A DNA stretch of 61,774 bases from Gemmatimonadota bacterium (GTDB lineage Bacteria > Gemmatimonadota > Gemmatimonadetes > Palauibacterales > Palauibacteraceae): the NCBI GenBank assembly GCA_021295785.1, contig JAGWBR010000003.1, positions 1 through 61,774 on the forward strand, read 5' to 3'. Under the pieces are notes generated by a model, which had not been told where the DNA came from, did no database searches, and saw nothing but the letters and a program-made list of their open reading frames with translations. This document shows, piece by piece, positions 53,309 to 61,774 of the stretch; within the stretch, counting starts at the first letter, position 1; every line of letters begins with the position of its first letter. The position numbers and the translations under genes are program-made.

Positions 53309-53875
53309 TCACGTCTCACCTGCCCCCGGCACCGAGCGGTTACGGCTTCGCCACGCTCTGATTCCGTAGTCGATCACGGCCCACGCGTTGACGCCGCCGG
53401 TTATCGGTATCATCAACCCAATCTGTTCCGGCGTGGCAATCAAAACCATGAGCGCCAACAGTTGCATGCCTGTCGCCATCTTGCCCGGCCACCTCGGATC
53501 GGGGCGCACCGGAATGCCACACATGCGTGCCGTCAGGAAGCCCCCCACGGTGCAAAAGTCCCGCAAGGTCAGGATCGCGAACGCCACCAAGCCGATTTCG
53601 CCGCGCGACACGAACGACCCCAGAGCCACCCACACGAACAGTTTGTCGCAGATCGGGTCCAGATATTGTCCCGCTCTGGAGACGGTATCCCTGGCGCGAG
53701 CGATCTTCCCGTCGAAGAAATCCGTCAGTGCCGCGGCGACCAGAATGGTGCTCATCTTCCACGGGTCGTCAACCACCACAAACACGGCCGCGAGCGGGAT
53801 GCGGGCAAGCGAGAGGAGGTTGGGGAGGGTCAGAAAGCGACCTTCCCCGGTCCCCTCGGTCTTAACCTGAGTCAT
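53309..53875 (-). CDS. CDP-alcohol phosphatidyltransferase (PgsA-like)
   Basis: The 188-residue membrane enzyme makes a phospholipid headgroup linkage, most likely phosphatidylglycerol phosphate. It has the full CDP-alcohol motif DGxxARxxxxxxxxGxxxDxxxD in DFFDGKIARARDTVSRAGQY followed by LDPICDK. Four to five hydrophobic helices surround it. The ATG overlaps ssb by 14 bases. Confidence 0.87.
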   Translation of the reverse strand: MTQVKTEGTGEGRFLTLPNLLSLARIPLAAVFVVVDDPWKMSTILVAAALTDFFDGKIARARDTVSRAGQYLDPICDKLFVWVALGSFVSRGEIGLVAFAILTLRDFCTVGGFLTARMCGIPVRPDPRWPGKMATGMQLLALMVLIATPEQIGLMIPITGGVNAWAVIDYGIRAWRSRNRSVPGAGET

Positions 53876-54272
53876 CCGCGGATTGAGTTCCTTCCAGCAG
53901 AATCATGTCTTGCGCGACTATCTCCACCATCGGTACCGACGTGCCTTCCCGCTCCAGCGACGTGTATTCAAGCCGCCCCTCCACGTACACGCGGCTTCCG
54001 CGTTTCACTGATTCAGACACAATTTCGGCCAATCTGTTCCTGGCCACTATGCGGTGCCACTCGGTGCGCCGCCTCATTTCGCCCGCAACCCTGTCCAGTC
54101 GGTGGGTCTTAACGGGCAGACGCGCCACGACTGACTCCAGTTGCCTGGCCACTTCGGGGTCACGGGCCGCGACTCCGACCAGGGTCACTCGGTTGAGGGT
54201 ATGTTCCGTGTTTCCCGCCTGCCGCGAGGGCTCCGCGGGTATCATTGTGGTTGCCGGGTTGACTGCAGGCAT
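53862..54272 (-). CDS. ssb: divergent single-strand DNA-binding protein
   Basis: The 136-residue OB-fold protein has NRVTLVGVAARDPEVARQL, a WHRIVARNRLAEIV strand and RGSRVYVEGRLEYTSLE, as in bacterial SSB. It has a 25-residue N-terminal extension and lacks the acidic DDDIPF-type C-terminal tip that recruits partner proteins; it ends in QSADDSG. It is therefore probably a paralogue of the main SSB. The ATG has an AAGGAG site eight bases upstream. Confidence 0.85.
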   Translation of the reverse strand: MPAVNPATTMIPAEPSRQAGNTEHTLNRVTLVGVAARDPEVARQLESVVARLPVKTHRLDRVAGEMRRRTEWHRIVARNRLAEIVSESVKRGSRVYVEGRLEYTSLEREGTSVPMVEIVAQDMILLEGTQSADDSG

Positions 54273-54383
54273 TGCAATGGCTCCTTCCCAAGTCCGGGGT
54301 CCGATATCCCGGAGTCGTGCTACGCTGGTTCCCTTCCCACTATGCCCGCTCGTGGCAACAAATCAAGTCCCGCCAGGCCCAGT

Positions 54384-54722
54384 TCAGTCAGGAGTACCAC
54401 CCGCAATGCGCACGACCACCGGGTCCGGGTGATGCGGGAGCTTCATTGTCAGGTCTATCCCGGTCACCAGCCCGGCAGGATCTTCCAGGGTTACGGCCAC
54501 CTCGCCCGCACCGTCGGCCAGGCCCAGGGCGGTACGGATTTTCCGACCCGGGAGGGTCAAGGCCCGTTCCTCGGGGTTTCGCAGGACCGTCCGGGAGGTA
54601 CGCCGGCACCCGAGCACTCGTTGCGACAGCTTCAGGTGCCGGAGCCAGTCCGGCTGGTAACTGATCCTCCACAGGTTCCCCAGTTGGTCCACGCCCGCCG
54701 TCGTTCGGTTATGCCTTGCCAT
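54384..54722 (-). CDS. short hypothetical protein
   Basis: The 112-residue product is soluble and basic, begins MARHNRTTAGVDQLGNLWRISYQPDWLR-like sequence and ends with a beta-rich part (GEVAVTLEDPAGLV). The ATG at 54722 has a good CGGAGGGC binding site, which supports a real gene. I do not recognise the family. It lies upstream of ssb on the same strand, 111 bases away, and diverges from rho. Confidence 0.6.
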   Translation of the reverse strand: MARHNRTTAGVDQLGNLWRISYQPDWLRHLKLSQRVLGCRRTSRTVLRNPEERALTLPGRKIRTALGLADGAGEVAVTLEDPAGLVTGIDLTMKLPHHPDPVVVRIAGGTPD

Positions 54723-54851
54723 GCCCTCCGTGTCCCCTCATTGTCCTCGCAGCGGTTGCCCTGCAGTCAGCCAGGCGGTAGAGTCTCGCTTGTGCGCCCG
54801 CCGGCCGGTCTCTCGGTCGGTCCGCCAAACTAACCCTCAGGGACTTCCCCG

Positions 54852-55766
54852 TTGGACGCCGCCGATCTCAATACGGTAAGCCGCCAGCCGGCTCGGCAGC
54901 CGGTACCCTTTGAAGCACTTCGCCCGCGCTATCCTCTGGAGCGTTTGCGCCTGGAACGTGCGGACGGTGACCTGTCGGTGCGCCTGTTGGATCTCGTCGC
55001 CCCGATCGGCAAGGGCCAGCGTTGCTTGATCGTCTCCCCGCCCAAAGCCGGCAAGACGATTCTGCTCCAAAAAATGGCCATTTCGATCGTTGAGAACGCG
55101 CCCGGGGTCAGGGTCATGGTGTTGCTGATTGACGAACGCCCCGAAGAGGTCACGGACATGCGCGAGAAGGTGAACGCCGAAGTCATCGCGTCTACGTTCG
55201 ACGAGTCTCCCGAGCATCACATCCGCGTGGCCGAGGGGGTATTCAACAGGGCGCGCGGCCTGGTCGAGCAAGGGAAGGACGTGGCCATCCTGCTCGACTC
55301 GATCACCCGGTTGGCCCGGGCATACAACTCGGCACTACCGGACTCCGGCAGGACGCTGACGGGGGGGGTTGACGCTACCGCGCTCCATCAACCGAAACGG
55401 GCCTTCGGTTCGGCCCGGAACATCGTTGGCGGTGGCAGTTTGACGGTCATCGCCACCGCGCTGATCGAGACCGGGAGTCGGATGGACGAAGTGATTTTTG
55501 AAGAATTCAAGGGGACCGGGAACAGCGAAATCGTGCTTGACCGCGAAGTGGCGGAGCGTCGCATATTCCCTGCGGTGAACATCCACGGGTCGGGTACCCG
55601 CAAGGAGGAGTTGCTCCTCAGCGAGACCGAGCTCAACAGGATGGCCCTGCTCCGCAGGTTCATAGCCGACATGGACGCGGTTGCGGCCATACAATTCGTG
55701 ACCGGCCAGCTGCGCCAAACCGACGATAACCGAGCGTTTTTCCGCGCTATGGCCACGGGACTTTAG
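54852..55766 (+). CDS. rho: transcription termination factor Rho, N-terminally truncated
   Basis: The 304-residue product is the C-terminal hexameric helicase domain of Rho: [35 protein letters not shown] (Walker A, residues 62-69), Walker [16 protein letters not shown], the Q loop region [18 protein letters not shown], and the R-loop [13 protein letters not shown]. The Rho_N and cold-shock RNA-binding domains (about 120 residues in E. coli Rho) are absent. An in-frame TAA at 54831 closes the frame 18 bases upstream of the TTG start, and only about 130 bases separate it from the divergent gene. It may be a second, specialised Rho or a damaged copy. Confidence 0.85.
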   Translation: MDAADLNTVSRQPARQPVPFEALRPRYPLERLRLERADGDLSVRLLDLVAPIGKGQRCLIVSPPKAGKTILLQKMAISIVENAPGVRVMVLLIDERPEEVTDMREKVNAEVIASTFDESPEHHIRVAEGVFNRARGLVEQGKDVAILLDSITRLARAYNSALPDSGRTLTGGVDATALHQPKRAFGSARNIVGGGSLTVIATALIETGSRMDEVIFEEFKGTGNSEIVLDREVAERRIFPAVNIHGSGTRKEELLLSETELNRMALLRRFIADMDAVAAIQFVTGQLRQTDDNRAFFRAMATGL

Positions 55767-55841
55767 GCGGCCGCAGAGCAACGGATCCCGCTTTCGCCGG
55801 GGGCGGGCAGCACCAGACAGGCAGCGCAAAAGGGAAAGCCG

Positions 55842-56090
55842 ATGCCGATTTACGAATACCGCTGCGGAGAGTGCGATCTGGAGTTTGAACAGCTGATCAT
55901 CAGAGACGCCACTCCAGGCTGCCCCGGCTGCAAGACCGACAAGGGGCTTGAGCGGCTGATTTCAACGCCCCGCGTACATTCGGAGCGACGCAAGGCGCGG
56001 TCGATGGACGCGGCCCGCAAGCGCGACCAGAAGCAGGGCTCGGAGCGGATCAGGGCCCAGCGGGAATACGAGCTGGCCCACGACGACTGA
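55842..56090 (+). CDS. FmdB-type zinc-ribbon protein
   Basis: The 82-residue product starts MPIYEYRCGECDLEFEQL and has two CxxC knuckles (residues 8-11 and 27-30) that should bind one zinc. This is the FmdB/putative regulatory protein family, named after a formamidase regulator; its general role is not settled. A basic, charged tail (KARSMDAARKRDQKQ) follows. The ATG has an AAAGGGAAAG site. Confidence 0.88.
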   Translation: MPIYEYRCGECDLEFEQLIIRDATPGCPGCKTDKGLERLISTPRVHSERRKARSMDAARKRDQKQGSERIRAQREYELAHDD

Positions 56091-56115
56091 TTCTGGGGGC
56101 CCTGGATCGAGCAGG

Positions 56116-56544
56116 CTGGAGGCCGAACTGGCCGGGCACGGACTGTCTGACCCACGGCCGCGATACCGGCCGCTTCTCCGCCGCTTGAAGGCTCTGGATC
56201 CCGGCACCTACAGCGAGGCTGTCCGCCGGTACCACGACGATCTGGAAACGGCCGGCGGGGGCACGCTACGTGACTGGATTGCCTACGGTGTTTGGCTTGC
56301 CGAGGCGTTGGCGCCTGGCCGGCGGGTGACCGTGGACCATTCCGGGCTGGCCAGTGATTTCGATGACAGCGCGGGCGGCCACGAATCCGCCGACATGACA
56401 TGCGTGTTCGCGGCTGGTTCGATGCTTGTTCACCTGCCTTCGTCCCGCAAGGAACGTGCGCTCGCCCTTGCGATGCCCGCCGAGCCCACGGCTGCCCAGA
56501 GCGAGACGGCGGATCTTTTGGGACTGGGGGCCGGCACCAGATGA
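56116..56544 (+). CDS. hypothetical protein upstream of gyrA
   Basis: The product is soluble and small. TTG 56185 is the first canonical start (119 residues), but protein-like sequence continues upstream in frame (GHGLSDPRPRYRPLLRRL) to a CTG at 56116, which I use. Visible features are a helical N-terminus (YSEAVRRYHDDLETAGGG), RDWIAYGVWLAEALAPG, and a possible metal-binding DHSG/HESAD pair. I do not recognise the family. Confidence 0.55.
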   Translation: MEAELAGHGLSDPRPRYRPLLRRLKALDPGTYSEAVRRYHDDLETAGGGTLRDWIAYGVWLAEALAPGRRVTVDHSGLASDFDDSAGGHESADMTCVFAAGSMLVHLPSSRKERALALAMPAEPTAAQSETADLLGLGAGTR

Positions 56545-56592
56545 CAAACCAATAATGAACAGCGAAAAGACGAACGAACGAAGGAGGACTGG

Positions 56593-59145
<2,553 letters not shown>

Positions 59146-59320
59146 GCCGTCCTTCCGCTTGCCAACGAACGATCGTGGGGTGCAAGATCCCTCTCAAGAC
59201 AGAACAGAGCGAAAGCTCCCGAGTGCTCTCGGAACCAGCCGGAGTCCCTTAACTCTGCCCTCGGACTGTCCAACGAAGTAGGACCACTTCACCCGGCAGA
59301 CAACAGTAGGGAAAGACGAA

Positions 59321-59974
59321 ATGCGACGCCGAACCCACCTCAATCCTAGGGCCGATGGCGCTCTTCGCCGCTTGCCAGGGCGGCCCTCAACCCACCACGG
59401 ACATCCCTGTCCACGTCGAAGACAGCGCCGGTGTGCGCCTCGTCGAATACGCGGGCACCCCGGCTGCCGACGCTCCCTTCCGCTTCCGAGCCGAGCCACT
59501 GTACCGCCACGGCACCAACCCCGGTGACTACCCTTTCCAGAGAATCGGGTTCGGCCGTCTGTTCCCGGACGGCAGCGCCGTGCTCTCGGATGGGGGCAAC
59601 GACGAACTCGTGGTGTTGAGCCAGGACGGCAAGACGCACGAGTTGCTTGCCGGGCCTGGAGAGGGACCGGGCGATCTCAGCTACGTCAACGCCGTTTTCG
59701 TGCTGGGCCAGGACACATCGAACTGCTCCGCGCGACCGTATTCGCCGGTGGTGCGCTGGCAGGCCGCGTATGGCTGCCCCCCTATCGCCCGGGCCGCGCC
59801 CGCGAAGCCCCGCCGGACTACACCGTCATTGCAGCCGACGGGGAGTGGTTGGGCAGGGTCGAGGCCCCGCCGGAGTTCCGCATTCTCGACGTGGCCGACG
59901 GACTCGTTCTTGGAGTGCTGAGGGACGAAATGAGTGTGCAGATCGTAGCGGTGTATGAGCTGGTGGCCCAGTAA
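59321..59974 (+). pseudogene. broken six-bladed beta-propeller lipoprotein
   Basis: An ATG at 59321 with an AGGGAAAGACGAA site opens a leader (MRRRTHLNP), but the frame then shifts to the one beginning at 59355 (MALFAACQGG, with a lipobox-like AAC). This part encodes DSAGVRLVEYAGTP and LLAGPGEGPGDLSYVNAVF, the N-terminal blades of a 6-bladed propeller family. After VLGQD the frame breaks again. The C-terminal part continues in a third frame (LLRATVFAGGALAGRVW to VYELVAQ, stop 59972-59974), with several blades deleted. The intact relative is the next gene, at 60228. Confidence 0.8.
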
Positions 59975-60227
59975 CTTGCGAACGTGGCCGGATCCGGTCG
60001 ATAGTCCCGATGTTCGGACACGGAATTCGTCAGACGCCTCCTTGAGAGTCCTTCCACGGCAAGCGATTCTCTGATGATCGAACTGGATTGGGAGGCAGTG
60101 GGTGCCGTCCGATATGCCTACTCCGGGGAGGGTGCGGCCAGCGCCATTCGCGAGGCCGGGCGGCCGTGTGCGGTTGAGTAGGACCATGCCGAACTGTCAT
60201 GAACCTCGCGCTCTCAGGATGCCCGCA

Positions 60228-61400
60228 ATGATCCCTCGTCCTTTCCGCCCCTCAGCGGCCGCCCTCCTCCTCGTGTCGTGCCTCTCGCCCGACAACCCCT
60301 CCTCGACCATCGTTCGCGACAGCGCCGGGGTCAGGATCGCCGAGAGTCCCGAAGCCTCGCCCGACGAATGGCGGCTTCAGCTTCCCCCCGTCCTCCAGAT
60401 TGGGCGGAACGAGGGAGAGGATGACGGACCGGACCTCTTCGGACACATCATGCAAGTCATACGGCTATCCAGCGGGGACATCGCCGTGGCAGAAGGCTTG
60501 GCGAACGAGATCCGCATTTTCGACGATGGCGGAGGGCATCTGCGCACGTTCGGGCGAAGCGGTGAAGGACCTGGAGAGTTCACAGTCCTCTGGACGATCG
60601 CGGAATTGCCGGGCGATACGATTGTGGCGGTCGATCCCCGGGGCGGTCGGGTTTCCCTGTTCACATCCTCTGGAACGTTCGCTCGATCATTTCTCATTCC
60701 CCGGCTTCCGGGCGCGGCCGCCCCCAACGTGATTGGCTGGCTCGACGACGGCACCCTGCTTATCGACGCCCTCACTCGATCTCCCTCGCGAGACACACGC
60801 GACCAGTCCACTCACTTCTTGTACGCGGTTGACCGTGACGGGGAGGTTCTGGGGACCCTCGGCGAGTTTGCGGGCCAGCAGCTGGGCCGCAACGGCTATC
60901 CACTGGCGTTGGGCGGGCGGGCAGAGTTCGCGGCAGGCGGCGAGTTGGCCTGGTACGGCCATTCGAGCCGATTCGAGTTGGTCGGCCATGACCGATCGGG
61001 TTCCGTGCGCAGAATCGTGCGCGTGGATCGGATCCCGGTGGCGGTGACACAAGCTGAGATCGACGAATCGCGGGCCGCGGCCGAGGAGAGCCTCCGGGGA
61101 ATGTCGGGCCCTGCCGTGGAACGAATCCGGGCGACCGAGTTCGCGAGCAACCACTCGGTCCATGGAAGAATCCTCGCCGACGAAGCAGGCAACCTGTGGG
61201 TGGAGCGGTATCGAAGTAGACTGATTGAGGACTCCATTGGGCGCGAGTGGGACATCTTCGACGCCGAGGGCAGACTCATTGGCTATCTGGTGACTCCTGG
61301 TGGCTTCCAGATCACCTGGATCGGCGCGCAGTTCGTCCTTGGAGTGCATTCGGATTCCCTCGGCGTAGAGACGGTCCGGATGTACCGATTGGACAGGTGA
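60228..61400 (+). CDS. six-bladed beta-propeller lipoprotein
   Basis: The 390-residue product has a lipoprotein signal (RPFRPSAAALLLVSCLS; Cys about residue 17) and then DSAGVRIAES. NHL/6-bladed-propeller-like repeats follow, such as GDIAVAEGLANEIRIFDDGGGHLRTFGRSGEGPGEF and ILADEAGNLWVERY, ending IFDAEGRLIGYL and VRMYRLDR. Proteins of this type are numerous in Gemmatimonadota; no enzyme activity is assigned. I chose the ATG at 60228 (AGGA site eight bases upstream); in-frame ATGs at 60219 and 60186 are possible. Confidence 0.8.
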   Translation: MIPRPFRPSAAALLLVSCLSPDNPSSTIVRDSAGVRIAESPEASPDEWRLQLPPVLQIGRNEGEDDGPDLFGHIMQVIRLSSGDIAVAEGLANEIRIFDDGGGHLRTFGRSGEGPGEFTVLWTIAELPGDTIVAVDPRGGRVSLFTSSGTFARSFLIPRLPGAAAPNVIGWLDDGTLLIDALTRSPSRDTRDQSTHFLYAVDRDGEVLGTLGEFAGQQLGRNGYPLALGGRAEFAAGGELAWYGHSSRFELVGHDRSGSVRRIVRVDRIPVAVTQAEIDESRAAAEESLRGMSGPAVERIRATEFASNHSVHGRILADEAGNLWVERYRSRLIEDSIGREWDIFDAEGRLIGYLVTPGGFQITWIGAQFVLGVHSDSLGVETVRMYRLDR

Positions 61401-61424
61401 CCAGCCATGCTCATTCCACCTATC

Positions 61425-61580
61425 CATCACCTCCTGGCCACGGCAGATCTCGAGGCCGCGTAGCGGTAGGGCAACGTCCGGTGCTCCGAGTTTGCGACGC
61501 CCGTGCGCGGTCGCCGGTAGGTCGCCTCCATCCCCATGAGCCGCCGGATCCGGTGCTTGCTCCGCTTCCCACCCGACTTC
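61425..61580 (-). pseudogene. IS3-family transposase (OrfB) fragment
   Basis: A minus-strand frame reads RIRRLMGMEATYRRPRT then SEHRTLPYRY, the conserved RRLMRxMGLEAIYRKPRT to YPYLLR segment just before the catalytic domain of IS3 OrfB. A frameshift leads to LPLRGLEICRGQEV in the next frame. The DDE catalytic core and both element ends are missing. It is a decayed remnant. Confidence 0.75.
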
Positions 61581-61620
61581 AGGCATATCCGGTGCCGCGA
61601 GAGTTACATCAAGCCGGAAC

Positions 61621-61773
61621 CTAGAGTTGGCGGTGGGAGGCCAGGGCCCGGGACATCCGCTCCGACATGGCTTCCGCGGTTTCCATTGCGGTCACGTCCA
61701 GGCTGAAATCGGGACGGGAGTCCGGCCCCAGTTTGTCCGCGAACTCCGCCACTTCCCTGGGGCTCAGGCCAGC
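61621..61773 (-). CDS. 3' end of an unidentified gene (partial)
   Basis: A frame enters from the right edge on the minus strand and ends at TAG (61623-61621), giving 50 residues. It is helical and charged, with SPREVAEFADKLGPDSRPD and METAEAMSERMSRAL. The composition looks coding, but the fragment is too short to name. Confidence 0.4.
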   Translation of the reverse strand, partial: AGLSPREVAEFADKLGPDSRPDFSLDVTAMETAEAMSERMSRALASHRQL

Positions 61774-61774
61774 G

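Noticed and set aside
54141-54833. 230-codon plus-strand open frame before rho
   Set aside because: It is antisense to ssb and the 54384 gene, both of which have good binding sites, and it contains no Rho N-terminal motif or other domain.
60074-60181. 35-codon open frame with protein-like sequence (ELDWEAVGAVRYAYS) between the two propeller genes
   Set aside because: No binding site, no known family and very short; it may be a leftover of a lost gene but cannot be supported.

Overview
The window is high-GC bacterial DNA, densely coding, with short intergenic gaps and many overlapping start/stop codons. A Gemmatimonadota-like organism fits best: two copies (one broken) of a secreted six-bladed beta-propeller lipoprotein type common there, several tetratricopeptide secreted proteins, a meso-diaminopimelate-type MurE, and outer-membrane proteins (TolC, a predicted beta-barrel) that imply a diderm envelope. 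This placement is inference from gene content; there is no rRNA or tRNA gene in the window to test it.

Left edge (1-2.9 kb): a graveyard of mobile elements. Two pieces of an IS630-type transposase flank an IS110-type remnant, all on the minus strand, which looks like one element nested in another. A leucine-rich-repeat protein gene and an IS21 IstB fragment follow.

2.9-27.6 kb, minus strand: one very long division and cell wall (dcw) cluster, read from 27.5 kb leftward: mraZ, rsmH, ftsL, ftsI, murE-murF (one fused gene), mraY, murD, ftsW, murG, murC, murB, ftsQ, ftsA, ftsZ, then an M23 peptidase, a VWA-type membrane protein, recG and asnS. Most junctions are 4-base NTGA stop/start overlaps. 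A promoter-like site with three GTGGG boxes precedes mraZ. No ddl gene is present in the cluster.

27.6-39 kb: a secreted TPR protein with a clear terminator, a CoxG-like protein, HU, a small membrane protein (all minus); then plus-strand genes for a YbdK-type carboxylate-amine ligase, a DASS anion transporter, a secreted TPR protein, a probable outer-membrane protein and moeA, meeting a fabH-like gene tail to tail.

39-44.5 kb, minus strand: an overlapping operon of a hypothetical gene, etfB, etfA, xdhC, a mocA-like nucleotidyltransferase, an ECF sigma factor and an anti-sigma-like membrane protein with an extracytoplasmic glycogen-binding-type (CBM48) domain. With moeA and coxG this gives four genes for molybdenum hydroxylase maturation but no catalytic subunit.

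44.6-50.5 kb, plus strand: a second ECF sigma factor followed by a small one-pass membrane protein, a membrane-anchored helical periplasmic protein, TolC, a membrane-fusion protein and a MacB-type permease with no ATPase. It reads as a self-regulated envelope export module and is the best candidate for an undescribed system.

50.5-61.8 kb: a conserved SGCSID hypothetical, a patatin phospholipase, FNR-pgsA-ssb (minus), a Rho factor lacking its N-terminal RNA-binding domain, a FmdB-type zinc ribbon, a GyrA/ParC subunit lacking the GyrA box, a broken and an intact beta-propeller lipoprotein, an IS3 fragment, and the 3' end of an unidentified gene.
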